Shown piece after piece: positions 1-11,418 of a stretch of DNA of 64,000 nucleotides. Position 1 is the first letter of the stretch. Each line of letters starts with the position of its first letter. The DNA comes from Diphasiastrum complanatum (taxonomy: Eukaryota; Streptophyta; Lycopodiopsida; Lycopodiales; Lycopodiaceae), in assembly GCA_029204225.1 (NCBI GenBank), contig CM055103.1, positions 3,665,419-3,729,418 of the forward strand, read 5' to 3'. The notes beneath the pieces were generated by a model that was not told the DNA's origin, made no database searches, and was given only the letters and a program-made list of their open reading frames with translations. The translations under genes and the position numbers were made by a program.

Positions 1-23
1 CGTCTCCCCGGCAATAGCGCCAA
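1..23 (-). other. tRNA-Asp-like primer-binding site of an LTR retrotransposon
   Basis: Read on the minus strand this is TTGGCGCTATTGCCGGGGAG, close to TGGCGCCGTTGCCGGGGA, the complement of the plant tRNA-Asp 3-prime end used as primer by several Ty3/gypsy lineages. It directly follows an LTR-like sequence on the same strand, so the element interior would lie to the left, outside the window. Confidence 0.6.
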
Positions 24-32
24 TTTTTTTTT

Positions 33-1130
33 TGGATTCCGTGCCTCCCCAATCGGCACGATCAAGAGGGCAAAGAAAGGGCTTGGATCCCCAACCGGGT
101 GAGTATCGGTGTAGTACGGGCTTCGATCCAATGGGGAGAGAGATAAACTACAAGCTAAGGTGGGATTTAAGCCTACCAAGAGTGTCAATCTTGGTGTAGG
201 ATCTAATGGTGGAATGGCTTAGATGTGGGTGTGAGATTCCTATATTCTTGCTTCTTCTTTTTGTTGGTTGTGGTTTGATCTTCTTCTTGGAACTTGGTTT
301 CTTGGCTTATCTAGGCTTCTATGGCTCTAGATCTTCTCCTCTTGAGGCTTATCTTCTCAAGGGAGGTGAGCAATGGAAATAAAACCTACCTAATGGATCC
401 TATTGATACCTTCCAAGGGTATTTTCTAACACCTAATTTGCTTGAGTGTGATTTTGTGGATTTAGTTGAATGAAAATAAGTGCTAATGATCTTTCAAGAA
501 TGTGATAGCATAATTAAAGAACAACAATCAAACATTCATTCATCCACAAGCAAGCATACAAAAGGAAAAAAGGAGGGCTTCACAATGTAATAATGGTAGG
601 AGGAGGCTTCTCCCTCTCTCTCCCAAGCTCTATTCTTGACAATGAAAAGTCATTACAAAATGGTGTCACATGCCCTTATATAGACAAACCTAGGGTTAGG
701 ATTTTTGGTGCACCCAAGACCATGTGCCATAAGAACTTGACTTTCTAAAAAGCCTAAGTTGTAAAGTTTCAAGTTGATAGTCAAAAGTCAAATTGGTGGT
801 AGGTAGAATGTGCTTCTTTGTGCACCATAGATTTAGTTGTGTTTTCTTTAAAGGGCTAGGATTTCAATCCTTGCCTCAATGAAGTAGCCAATAGAAGCAC
901 AAGGGCTAGGGCCTCCCAAAGAATAAAAGGCACCTCTTGTACTCCATTTTCATGCTTAATATAGAGGAGGAGATTCTACCAGTTTGAAGCATCCTCATGT
1001 GCTTATGTTCTACTTTCTAATGCTTTTATGTGGATGCTCTTACTTTCTTAACCCCCTTTGCTATGCTAATTGGATTTCCTATTCTTAATAATTTTCCATT
1101 GGATTGGAATCTAAAGCACATGAGCTAACC
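33..1130 (-). mobile_element. LTR (probable 5-prime LTR) of a gypsy-type element
   Basis: Read on the minus strand, this roughly 1-kb non-coding block ends in CA just before a primer-binding-site match. It contains a TATA box (671-684) about 640 bp before that end. This is the expected order U3, TATA, R/U5, PBS. A GA-rich stretch follows the TATA box as a plausible transcript leader. The lower boundary near 33 is inferred from the TG/CA rule. The upper boundary is uncertain and is placed before the poly-C tract. There is no long ORF. The partner LTR and the interior are outside the window. Confidence 0.55.
671..684 (-). promoter_or_regulatory. TATA box of the LTR promoter
   Basis: The minus strand reads TCTATATAAGGGCA, a near-ideal plant TATA box. 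It would drive transcription toward position 1, into the element flanking the window. No independent start-site evidence is visible. Confidence 0.5.
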
Positions 1131-1133
1131 TCT

Positions 1134-1139
1134 CCCCCC

Positions 1140-1178
<39 letters not shown>
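1134..1178. repeat. poly-C / (TC)n microsatellite
   Basis: About 17 C residues are followed by 14 TC units. The long ORFs reported across such tracts are artefacts. Confidence 0.95.
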
Positions 1179-1184
<6 letters not shown>

Positions 1185-1739
1185 GGATTGTGGTGTGGTT
1201 AGTGTTAAGTGGTTGGGTTGAAATAGTGTTAGAGTTAGGAAGGCCTACAACTAGAATTAGTTAGACATCTATCCTTGTGTTTTAACCCTAACCCCTTCAG
1301 ACAGGTGGAGGGGCTACTCACCATTTATATCTACACCCTAGTGTTGACTATCAAATCAATGAATGTATGGTAGTCATAGACACCTAAAGTTTCACATTCA
1401 TCATGGTTGTCATAAATGCGTATAATGATACTTAACTAAATCAATTGAATGATATCAATAAAATAGCAAAATTGAACTTGTCATAACTGTAAAAACAGTC
1501 CTGGATATAATTGTTTTAATCATTTCTTTTTTTAGAGAAAACAATTTTCTCATTCAAGCTTGTTGAAAAGCCAGATCTTTGTTGAGATTCGGGCTTTCTC
1601 TCTCTAAATGTGGTATCAACGCCACAGATTCTGTTCTTCTAACTACTCACCTCCATAAAAGTGACATGGAATCTTCCTGTCTCTCCTACACATGCAAAGA
1701 TTATTGACACAAAGTGAATATTCAAGCTCAAGCTGAATC
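1179..1739. other. non-coding stretch with a weak PBS-like site
   Basis: No gene is visible. TGGTATCAAC at 1611-1620 resembles the initiator-Met-tRNA primer-binding site of copia elements and lies upstream of copia coding remnants on the same strand. It is not preceded by the CA expected at an LTR end, so it is only suggestive. Confidence 0.3.
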
Positions 1740-2467
1740 TAGATGAATTTACTTAAGCAAATACATAGCATGTATGTTCGTTTCATACTGCAGTCACTAA
1801 TGCTTCTGAAGACAAATCCAACCCAAAGTTGTTTATGGCCAAATCAAACAACGATTCAGATTTTAATTGTTGGTATCTCAACTCAAGTGCGACACAACAT
1901 GTGGCATTTTGATGAGACTAGTTCAAGTATTTTTCTTCGACCCATAATGGCAATAACACTAATCTTGGAGACTTTAGCTCTTTCAAGGTCAAAAGCAAAG
2001 GTTATAGAGATGGTCATCTCTATACATTAAGTCGTGGGTGTGCACTTATGAAAAATATTTGTCTACACCTTCATCAGACAAGAATATTATATGGCGTCAA
2101 TGCCTAGGAAATCTCCATATGAGATCTATATTTTATATGTTTTGCAACAATCTTGTCGTAGGCTTAGACATCAACAAGTCATCACCAAAACAGACTTGTG
2201 AGACTTGTATTCTTGGCAAGCATGCAAGGTCAAGATTTTCCAAAGGCCAAGCTCATAGAGCTAAAGGCATTCACTATGATCTCTATGGCCTAATGCAAAT
2301 CCCATTTTGTGAAAGATTTAGTGCATGTCATTACATTTATTGACGATTTTTCCAAACAAACCATTGTCATGTTCATCAAGAACAAATCGGAAGCATTTTG
2401 TGTTTTTACCAATTCAGACGACTATCTGAAACTCAGACAAGAAGAAAGATCAAAGCCCTATGCATAG

Positions 2468-2529
<62 letters not shown>

Positions 2530-3025
2530 GGGGGAGGGGGGGGGTTTATTTCATCTCAAATGTCAAATGCTATGAATGGCTTTGTAAGCGAATATGGGAT
2601 TTAGGGACAATATACTTCAAGCTACACTCTTCAGAAAAATGGAATAGTCGATCAAAAGAATCAAACTTTTGTCAAGTCAGCAAGATCCATGTTAATTGCT
2701 ACTAATTTTCCTAACAAGTGATGGGTAGAGGCAATCGCAACAGCCTGTTACATTCAGAATCGTTGCGGTACCAAGGCCGTCAATCATGAAGAGGTTTGGT
2801 TAGGTACAAAATCATCCGTAGATCATCTCAAAGTATTCAAATGTGACTGCAATGCCCAAATTCCATCAGAAGTAAGGAAGAAATTTGACCAAACTATTAC
2901 CAAGGCTATATTTCCTCGATATCTGTTAGATCATAAGGCCTACAAGGTCTATGATCTACAATCTGGCAAGGCACTTATTAGCAGAGATGTAGTCTTCCTA
3001 GAAGACAAATTTCATGATTTCAAAA
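1740..3025 (+). pseudogene. degenerate Ty1/copia pol fragment (protease to integrase)
   Basis: Reading across frames gives a protease-like WYLNSSATQH block (about 1868-1900). Next comes a GAG-pre-integrase zinc region with CETCILGKHARSRF (about 2200-2245), then integrase core sequence. The tail reads SRDVVFLEDKF (about 2977-3010), typical of the linker after copia integrase. Several frameshifts and stops break it, and a microsatellite of about 76 bp sits where the core D-G-G-G-E motif should be. Gag and reverse transcriptase are missing. An oppositely oriented copia fragment abuts the 3-prime end. Not functional. Confidence 0.8.
2469..2544 (+). repeat. (TG)n / poly-G microsatellite inside the integrase remnant
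   Basis: About 14 TG units run into a G tract of more than 40 residues broken by single A residues. The integrase frame resumes immediately after it. Confidence 0.95.
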
Positions 3026-3069
3026 TGACAAACCATAGCTTTATTTCTAGTCTGAATACCAAACTATAG

Positions 3070-3565
3070 ACTACCAATTCCTTCCACTTATGTACCTTCT
3101 GATTGTCGCTATGTAATGTCGTGGGATTTTTCTGCTTCAAGCCAACTTCTTCCAAGATTTGTCTCAACCATATAGCTACACATTGCCTTATACTCTGCTT
3201 CTGTGGTGGATAGAGCAATTGTACTTTGCCTCTTACTAGAACAGGAAAAGCAACTACCACAAAACTGGAATACATACCCTGTGGTGGATCTACAATCATC
3301 ATAGTCACCTCCCCAATCCGCATCCACATAGCCACACAACTCAGGTAAACCCTCACGCTTCTTGTAAATCAAGCCATAATCTGAAGTGCCTTTCACATAA
3401 TGCAAAATGCGTTTAGCTGCCTTCCAATGTGTTTTCGTAGGTGCTGCCATAAACTGACTTACAATGCCAACATCATAGCATATATCTGGTCTAGTCGTGG
3501 TAAGGTAAATCAAGCTCCCTACTAACTGCCTATACAACGTAGCATCAAATGACTGTGACAGGTCG
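3070..3565 (-). pseudogene. Ty1/copia RT C-terminus / RNase H fragment
   Basis: The minus-strand frame contains LYRQLVGSLIYLTTTRPDI, then HWKAAKRILHYVKGT, then the RNase H motifs GYVDADWGGDYDD and STIALSTTEAEYKAM. It is very similar in DNA to 54005-54390 of the longer minus-strand copia element, so both belong to one family. It breaks frame at about 3190, where the expected AAQEAIWLRQ block is damaged, and it lacks the catalytic RT half. The upstream edge at about 3565 is a junction with a different copia LTR. Confidence 0.85.
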
Positions 3566-3582
3566 TCAAATGCGATCACCAA

Positions 3583-4080
3583 TTGGCTGGTGATCCGTTG
3601 ACATCCATCCGGTCCTTGTCACTGATTGTTGATAAGCAGTGAAATTGGTCGTAAACGTTCTGTCTGCATAAATGCACCAAAACTGTAGCTCTGCAGAAAT
3701 GAGCTAAAACAGCCACAGGCGACACTGTCGAGTTTTTCACGAAAAAGGAGAAAAAGGAGAAGGTGCCCTTAAATCTCATTTAGGGTTTCCCCACACTTTT
3801 CAGAGTCATTTCCTTAACATTTGAGGCTCTTCTGAAAAAGCGAATAAATGCGACACTGTGATTTTACACGAGATTTCTGTCAGGCAAAAAATGCGAAAAA
3901 AGAGACACTGCATTTTTCAACGGATTCCTAACAGGTGAAAAAAGGAGACATTGTCCTGTATAAAAACATTTGTAATTCTACAAACTGTATAAACATACGC
4001 AAAAATCTGCAGAACTGGATAAACAATGGATGGAGATTAAAATCGATTAGTCGATTGGTAAGAAGGAGAATAATCTAACA
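3583..4080 (-). mobile_element. truncated 3-prime LTR of the minus-strand copia element
   Basis: On the minus strand it begins TGTTAGATTATTCTCC immediately after a purine-rich tract. It shares blocks such as ATTTTAATCT and CTCCATCCAT with the plus-strand LTR starting at 7176. It is cut off near 3583 where another copia fragment begins, so the right end of the LTR is missing. Confidence 0.65.
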
Positions 4081-4093
4081 CTCCCCCTTAATC
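4080..4093 (-). other. polypurine tract of the minus-strand copia element
   Basis: The minus strand reads ATTAAGGGGGAG directly before the LTR start TGTTAG. This is the usual plus-strand primer of a retroelement and fixes the 3-prime end of the element at about 4080. Confidence 0.7.
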
Positions 4094-4205
4094 TGAATCC
4101 TTGAATGCCTTGACCTTTAAATTTAGTTTTACACAGAATCTTGTGTTACTCCAAACTTAATGCTTTAGTAAAAACATCTGTTGTCATATCTTGTGTTCTA
4201 CAATA

Positions 4206-6243
4206 TTACAATCTGACCTCTTCGTTGAGAACTTTGCTTCTGACGAAATAATACTTCAGTTCAATGTGCTTACTCCTGGAATGGAATCTCGGGTTGGCTG
4301 ATAAAGCGATGGCACTTTGATTATCACAAAATAATATCGTCAGAGCATAGTGATTCAGACTGATATCTGACAGTAAGTTCCTCAACCATATTGTTTCCTT
4401 TGTAGCTTGAGAGACTGTAATATACTCTGATTCAGTGGAAGATAGAGCTATCGAAGATTGCTTGCGATTGTTCCAGAAAATTGGACCATTGTTGAGGAAG
4501 AATGTAAATCCAGAAGTAGATTTACGAGTGTCTACATCTCTTGCCCAACTCGCATCTGTGTAACCACTAAGTAAATTGAGTTTGTTGTTGCCAGCTGCTC
4601 CATAACAAATGCAAAAGTCCATAGTAGCTCGAAGATATCTCATGACTATGATAAGTGCCTTCCAATGTGTTGTACCAGGATTAGTCATATACTGAATGAG
4701 AGAGCTGACTGCAAAAGCTATGTCTGGCCTAGTACAGATCATGGCGTACATAAGAGATCCTAGAATATAATAGTAAGGATACTCACGCATCTGCTGCTTC
4801 TCATGCATTGTTTGGGGACACTAGTCCTTTGATAATTTGAGTCCTGGTTCCATTGATGAGAGAGCTAACTTGCAATTCATCAGATTATATTTGACTAACA
4901 TGCTGTAGATGTACCTCTGTTGTGTAATGTAGACCAGCTTATGTTTTCTGTCTCTGTGGATTTGTATACCAAGGCAAAAATGAGCTTCGTCTAGATCGAT
5001 CATGTCGAATTCGGAAGATACCATTATCTTGGCTTCTTTTATGAGATCGGTACTGTTGCTGAAAAGCAATGTATCATCCACGTACAAAGTGATAATGATA
5101 AAAGACTGCTGCACTACTTTGAAGTAAACATTTGAATCTGAAGAACTAGGACTCGTTGATATACCGGTTAGGTGGTCTGCTAGTCCTTGAAGATCTTCTG
5201 GGTAATACAAGAAGTTGATTATTTCCATCATACTATAGTTGCTGATCTACAACATCATCATCTTCTGATCCGTTGTTGATTTGTTGTTTGTCAAGATTAG
5301 ACGAGCTTGGTCCTTCAATAGGAATAGTCGACTGAGGAACTGGAAAGTTCAAAGCGTCAGGAGAATCTGATAGGTCGGCTATATGGGGATTACCCTTTTC
5401 TTTGAGGTCTTGAAACTGATATTTGATGAAGATGACATCTCGGCTAGCATATATCTTCGATTCGATGGGATTGAACAACTTTTAGGCTTGATCTGAAGTA
5501 GTGTAGCTAATGAAAACACACTTGATACTCTAGAAGTCTAGTGTCTACATATTTCTCATGATCTTCCTAACATCACGAGAAATATGCGCAAAAGCACTAC
5601 ATCCAAAAACTCGTAAGTTTGATAAAGAAGGTTTGGTACATGTCCAAACTTCCGAATGGTGTTTTGTCTAAGAGACCTTTAGTAGAACATATGTCCTGAA
5701 TATAGGTTGTTGTTGAAATAGCTTCAGCCCAGAAGCATTTCGAAAGTGTCGCATGTGATAACACGCACTTTGTCGATTCAACTAAGGTTATGGTCTTTCT
5801 CTCAGCAAGACCATTTGACTGAGGCGAATAGGAAGTGATGTATTGTTGTTCAATGTCGTTGTTAAGGCAATAGTCCTTGAATTTGTTGGAGATGTATTCT
5901 CCCCCGTTATCTGACCTCAATGCTTTGATTCGTTTATCAGTTTGATTCTCAGCATGCTCTTTGAATTGTCTAAATTTGATGAAAACCTTTGAAATCTGTT
6001 TAATAAAATAAACAACTATTTTTCTATAGAATTCGTCAATAAAGGTAATGAAATACGTTGCATCTAGAAATGAAGGAGTTTGCATATGTCCACATATATC
6101 TGTATGAACAACATCTGACAAATTTTTTGCTGTATGCATATGGTTTGATTAGAAAGGAATCCTAGTCTTCTTTCCAAAGATGCAACTATGACATACAGGG
6201 AGATCGACCTTACCAGAAGGATAGTCGAGATCAAGAACCATGG
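4206..6243 (-). pseudogene. Ty1/copia pol pseudogene (integrase, RT, RNase H)
   Basis: Read from 6243 down: a GAG-pre-integrase finger (VCHSCIFGKKTRIPF), then an integrase core with LRSDNGGEYIS and SPQSNGLAERK (5597-6139). The linker FNPIESKIYASRDVIF follows (5233-5478), then RT with the catalytic block YVDDTLLFSN (4821-5231) and RNase H with SIALSSTESEYI and FCDNQSAIALS (4206-4808). Stops separate these blocks, and the N-terminal RT half between about 5221 and 5233 is deleted. Gag and protease are absent because the sequence breaks at about 6243 into an inverted copy of the same family. A polypurine tract and LTR follow downstream. Confidence 0.85.
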
Positions 6244-7162
6244 ATTGTCATGACTGATCTGGGCGAAGCTCACTTCTGTTTGGGCATTCAAATGCACAGA
6301 GACAGAGCAAAACAACTGATTTACATCACTCGACAAAGGTATCTTCACAATGTTCTTAATAGATACAATCTAATGAATTGTAAATTAGCTCACTCACCGA
6401 TGGATCCAGGCCTGCATTTGTCAAAGGGGCCAATGTCCCCAGACCAAGCAAGAAGAGGAGCAAATGAGAGAGTATCCTTATCGATCGATACTTGGATCTC
6501 TCATGTACGCAATGGTCTGTACAAGACCAGATATCTCTTTTGCAGTAAGCTCACTCAGCCAATGTATGGCTAATCCTGGCATTACCCATTGGAAGGCTCT
6601 CATAAGAGTCATGAGGTATATTTGAGCTACCATGGACCAGTGCATCTGCCATGGAGATGTCAGCAATGACAATCTTCATCAGCTTAGTGGATATTCTGAT
6701 GCAAGCTAGGGAGGAGATGTAGACAATCGTAAGTCAACATATGGATTTACATTCTTCTTCAATAACGGTCCTTACTCATGGAACAATCGTAAGAAAACCT
6801 CTATCGCACTTTCTTCTACAGAAGCATAATATATTGTTGTTTCTCAATCTATTAAGGAAGCGTTTTGGTTGAGAAATTTACTGTCAGACGTTAATCTGTA
6901 TTAGTACAGCCCTACAATTTTATTCTGTGATAATCAGAGTGCTATTGCCTTATCGACCAACCCTAGATTTCACTCTAGGAGTAAGCACATTGAAATCAGA
7001 TATCACTACATCAGGGGCAAGGTTCTTAACAAGGAGGTAAGCTTAACGTACTGCAGAACGCAGGATATGGTTGCAGATATATTCATGAAAGCATTAAGTG
7101 TTAATGCACACAACAAATTTTGTGCATTACTTAGTCTGAAGATCAAGGCATTCATGGATCCA
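6244..7162 (+). pseudogene. Ty1/copia RT/RNase H fragment, inverted relative to its neighbour
   Basis: Starts abruptly inside RT at MTDLGEAHFCLGIQMHRD, matching the minus-strand copy (DEAHFCLGIQIHRD). It continues through ITRQRYLHNVL and YNLMNCKLAHSPMDPGLHL into RNase H, with ALSSTEAEY-like and CDNQSAIALST-like blocks to about 7010. Stop codons (for example at about 6571 and 6707) and frameshifts are present. It ends at a polypurine tract and LTR. Confidence 0.8.
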
Positions 7163-7175
7163 GATTAAGGGGGGG
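7163..7175 (+). other. polypurine tract
   Basis: GATTAAGGGGGGG lies directly before TGTTGGATCT, the LTR start. It matches the tract at 4080-4093 on the other strand. Confidence 0.75.
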
Positions 7176-7905
7176 TGTTGGATCTATCTCCTCTACTCTC
7201 CTAAATCTCATTTTAATCTGCCTCCATCCATGCTGCATTTTTACTCACGTTGTCGCACAATCTGTATATTTACATGTAAAATAAGATAGACGAATAAAAC
7301 GCGACTGTCTGCATAAATACAAATAAATTTTCACAGGCGAAGAAAAGATGAAAAACGCGACATTGTGTTTTTACACGTGTTTTGTGACAGGCAAATAAGA
7401 CGTCATTACCTTACAAAATGCCAAAGGTGCCCTAGGAAAAGCGAAGGCACCCTGTAAATCAAATCCTAAGGCATTTCGTCAGAGTGACGCATTTTTTGCA
7501 TCTTCACCAATGTTCATTTTAGCAAAGGCTAACGTCGCGTCCTTTTCACGCTTACCCCAAGCAATTGTGCTAACAGACTTGACAACGACCGTAGCCACCC
7601 ACGATCTCTTACAGACAACACATCCACTTTGTATTTTTTTCATTTGCACACCTGTAACATTGTGTATATATACCACTTGCGTAATCTTTTGATCAAGAGA
7701 ACAAATGTGTGTAAGATATAGCATCAGAAGATTATCAGAGATAGACGAAGTAGATGTCTTGTGCATTGATTCTTTATTGTCAGTAATAGGTTCATTCCTT
7801 TTTACAGACTGAATTAGCTTTGTAGAGCATGCGGTTTCGTCTGCTATTGTCTTGTGCTCTACTGCATTATTGTCATGTATATTTTGTTATACTCAATCTG
7901 ATAAC
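7176..7905 (+). mobile_element. 3-prime LTR of the plus-strand copia fragment
   Basis: Begins TGTTGGATCT right after the polypurine tract. It shows a TATA-like TGTATATATACC at 7662-7673 and no coding sequence. It shares diverged blocks with the LTR fragment at 3583-4080. The right boundary is uncertain and may extend past 8 kb. Confidence 0.55.
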
Positions 7906-8049
7906 AGCTCTTTTGTTATGCTTTCAGATTTGTGTCAATATTGCTATGCTTTTTTTCATTCTATCTGACTTTTCTTGCTGCTCAATCTGGTAATATGTTT
8001 TTAGCGAGTTATTATTAGTCTACCTATTGAGACTAATATCTAGTCTTGC

Positions 8050-8122
8050 CTTCCGCGAATCATTCGCAACTGATTATCAGTCGAGCTCTTCGCGAATCAT
8101 TCGCGACTAATAATTTGTCTAG
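8050..8122. repeat. short direct repeat with palindromic CGCGAATCATTCGCG core
   Basis: TTCCGCGAATCATTCGCAAC is followed about 40 bp later by TTCGCGAATCATTCGCGAC, then a shorter GATCGCGAC. The core is a near-palindrome (CGCGAAT/ATTCGCG). It lies just outside or at the end of the copia LTR. Confidence 0.6.
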
Positions 8123-8129
8123 CTGATCG

Positions 8130-10200
8130 CGACAAATTATCCTTCTGGTGTTTTATTAATGTTTGGCTATGTAATCAGAACAACCATGATTTCTATCAGT
8201 AACGTTCTGTTCGTTTCTGATAGGCGTAGTCATGCTTAGGGAAAGAGTAATATAGCTCATTCTGCTATGCACGAACACTTTCTGTTCGAGTTCGTTTCTC
8301 GTTTGAGTTTCGAGTTCTCTTCTTTTTCGTGTTTGTTTTCCTTTCGAGCTATTTTCGTTTCTCACACACGACACACCCTCTTTCTTCAACACCTCTCATG
8401 CCAGATTTTGAGTCCCATTCGTTGAAGGGTTTTCAGCCACTTCATCAATAATGCAAGCACTAAAGCTGTAGGTAGATTTCTATCGGCTCTGCATGATAAC
8501 AATTTGGCTCAACTAACTCGTACTCCCTCATAATCTGAAAAAAATCTCCTGTAACAACTACAATACTTGCATACGGGGGTGCATGAGGGAAAAACATGGA
8601 GCTAAATTACAGAGGGCAAGGACGCCTGACGAATTGCTAGATTAGATATTATCTCCACCGTCGTTGATCATGCAGCAACATTGGAGCACAGCTCAGATCA
8701 AGCAAGAGCTTCTGATCCATTTTCATGCAACAACAACTATCATGTCACTTTGCACTCATTTAATTAATGAAAGCTTGTCACAGCCAGAGGCTGAAATGCA
8801 ACGATCATTTGAAATGCCAGTCATCTTTAGTCGAGCATTTCAGCGCTCGCAATACATGCAACTGACTTATTCGTTGCAACTATTATTTCCCGAATATGGC
8901 TTTACCATTTTGTATAGTAATTTTGCTTGGATACTTTTTCTTCACCTTTACTATCTCTATAACCCCAACGTGGAGGTTTGTTTTAGCTGCAAGATGTTTT
9001 TGATCACGGTTGGATTCTCATTTGACCATGGTGAGACAGTAGTAAGGACTAAACCCACCTATTATGTTTGCGTTTAAATTTTTATTCATCGTGATCCTAG
9101 TCCTTGTAAAGAAAGGAACAATTACATAAATGATAACTTGAACATTTCCTATGCTGCCCATGGCCTTGTTAAGAAGTCTTACAATAGACTCTTATCAATG
9201 ACTAGATGTCTTGTAGAATGAGTTATAGATTAGGTTTTATCTTGATTATCATGTGACTCAAAATTTCTTAAAATGTGAATATGAAAATTGATGAGGTCTT
9301 TACTAGCCTAACTTCCTACCATAGTGCAGGTCCTTGACAAAGCTGATTCAACCACATCTTGTGAATTAACAAATTATTATAATTGGATTCTTAATTATTA
9401 TGTTTGCACCGGTTTTTTATAGAGAGACTAAGTAAAATTCCTTGCATTGTCTCAATATAGTTGACTGATCCCTCAAGTTATTCCCATCACGATTGATTCT
9501 TCTTTTGATCATGATCTACAAAGAAGATGGGAAACTTACTCACTGTTGTCCCACTCACTTGGTGCTTGTGAAACATACAAGGATAATTTTGTTTTATAAG
9601 TTCGGGGAGGGAATATCACAGTGTGGCCAGCTGTTGCAAACCTTCTTGAAGATGATAGCAACTTTCTGAAAAGACACAATGCACAAATACATGAATTATT
9701 TCTGAATAAATCACCTTTGATAATAGATGTCCTTATGACAACGACCCAGTCTAATTTTTGCATGCAATTTGGGCTACTTGAAGTCTCAACTTATATGGAC
9801 CAACTTGAAATTATGCTCACTTTGAACTTTGAAAGCAATTAGGTTAATTTCTTCCTTATAGATGATTGTTGGGTGGCCAAGACTTTGATGTTTTAAATGG
9901 TTCAGCTACATGGAAGGAAACATTGTTTCTCAAGAAATAATCACTAGCTAGAGGAGTAGAGCTATTCTAACTTTATGAAACTCTCTATATGTGCTCAAGC
10001 TTAAAGGTCAGAGCTGTTGACCAATAATGCAATCTTGTTGACTATGATGTGGAGTAAACTAGGTGTAACTTTTTGCTAAGAACTCCTTGTCATCACTTTT
10101 GAGAAGGTCATTGATGTGATTGAGAGGAAATTTTTTTTTTCAGGAGACCACATTGGCAATCTTCTCACGAAACATAAAATCATCCTCGTGAGGCATCGCA
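8130..10200. other. intergenic; no recognisable gene
   Basis: ORFs at 8664-9077 (137 codons) and 9621-9842 have no family signature that I recognise. They lack convincing start contexts or splice neighbours. The second may be upstream debris of the Helentron-like element that follows, but no Rep motif could be read. Confidence 0.5.
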
Positions 10201-10229
10201 AAAACATTGGTGGATTATCACAGACCCTA

Positions 10230-10599
10230 CCTCGTTGAAATATGCAGTTCTAACATAGACATTGAAGATGGCCTCGTTAATGGAGCTGGTGGCATATTCT
10301 AAACAAAAACAACTATATCAGCTACACACATTATTTGGATTGAGTTTTAGATTCACGCATTGGCAAAAAAACTAGACTGGCGCATGCACCTTTATATGCA
10401 ACAAACAACATATGCAACACTTGGACACCAATTTATAAAATCGCAAAAGAAATTCAAGTAGGCTCATCTTTCTTAAACACACTTACACGCAAACAATTTC
10501 CAATACAACTTGCAAGTGCGCGTATTGTACATCGTGCGCAAGGCTTAACAATTGACACCTTAATTTTCATCCAAAAGGATGTACTAAACATGGCCTAAC
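10230..10599 (+). pseudogene. Helentron-like PIF1-type helicase, C-terminal fragment (part 1)
   Basis: Translation across frames gives NIDIEDGLVNGAGGIF (about 10257-10303), then IIWIEF, then KQFPIQLASARIVHRAQGLT (about 10495-10550). These match the C-terminal motifs of PIF1-like helicases in Helitron/Helentron DNA transposons (DGLVNGA, VWIEF, and the motif VI block FPIQLA-A-TIH-AQG-T). Stops occur in the stretch between motifs. The reading breaks at 10599, where a LTR element is inserted, and resumes at 12840 in the same family alignment. In cells, intact versions unwind DNA during rolling-circle transposition. This copy is dead. Confidence 0.8.
10595..10599 (+). repeat. target-site duplication, left copy (CTAAC)
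   Basis: CTAAC precedes the LTR element start and is repeated at 12840-12844 after its end. A 5-bp duplication is the normal signature of LTR retrotransposon integration. Confidence 0.8.
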
Positions 10600-11404
10600 T
10601 ATTAGCAACCGTGCTAACACAGAGCAAATAAAAAAGGAAAGAAATAAAACTTCGTGGCATGTGTTTTGTAAAACCACGTATGAGTATCTGTCAATAAACT
10701 TCAGCCATGGCATGTGTTTTGTAAGTCCATGAGTAGAAGCTTAAGTAATAATAAAATAGCTTAAACTTAGATTTAGAACTTAGACTTAGGAAACGTAAGA
10801 TTAGAAATATTTTATCTTAAGTTTTCCTAAGTTAAGAAATTTGAAGTTCTAAATCCTAAGTTAGAAGTTCTAGAAAGGTTAGAAACAGATTAGTCCCATA
10901 AGTTGGTAGACACTTATGGAAGACCCTCCTTGCCATAAAAGGAGAGGAATTTGCATTGTAAACAACATTTTGTGATTAAGGCAAAATTACTATTGTGATT
11001 ATCTTGCATTTCATTGTGTTCCAATTGGAAGGTGCATAGCTTGAGGGAAGGTGCTCGGGCCTCCTCTTGCCTCCTTTCATTGGCCTTTAATTGTGGCATG
11101 GTTTTAAGTGTTTATTGCTTAGTTTAGCCACAATTCTTATTATCTCCCTTTGGGTGTTACGTAGGATTTAGTAATCTTGCTAGTTGGGTTTGCCTTAGCA
11201 AGGAATTTTATTGTTGTCATTAATTAGCTTTATTTCTGTTACGGGCACTAGTTGGGCAAGCCTTAGTGTTTTCATTCTTGTTGATTCTTTCCGTATTCTG
11301 TTGAAGCTTGTTGTAGAAACTTAAAAAGTGGACGAATCTCTACATCCCTATACTACACCCGTAAGTAGATCTAGCCATCACATAAATTAGAAATACTTCC
11401 AACA
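10600..11404 (+). mobile_element. 5-prime LTR of a non-autonomous LTR element
   Basis: About 805 bp. It starts at TATTAGCAACC, a decayed form of the TGTTAGCAAC seen in the related copy at 44043, and ends CCAACA. From 10905 on it is almost identical to 12341-12839. A TATA-like CCATAAAAGG lies at about 10930. An inverted partial copy is present at 43650-44043. Confidence 0.85.
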
Positions 11405-11418
11405 TTGGCGACGTTGCC
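11405..11418 (+). other. primer-binding site of the non-autonomous LTR element
   Basis: TTGGCGACGTTGCC follows the LTR directly and matches TGGCGCCGTTGCC, the tRNA-Asp complement, with one mismatch. This agrees with the priming type of the LTR at the left edge of the window. Confidence 0.65.

Noticed and set aside
8664-9077. 137-codon plus-strand ORF
   Set aside because: No recognisable motif, biased composition, no supporting neighbours. Compatible with chance in AT-rich DNA.
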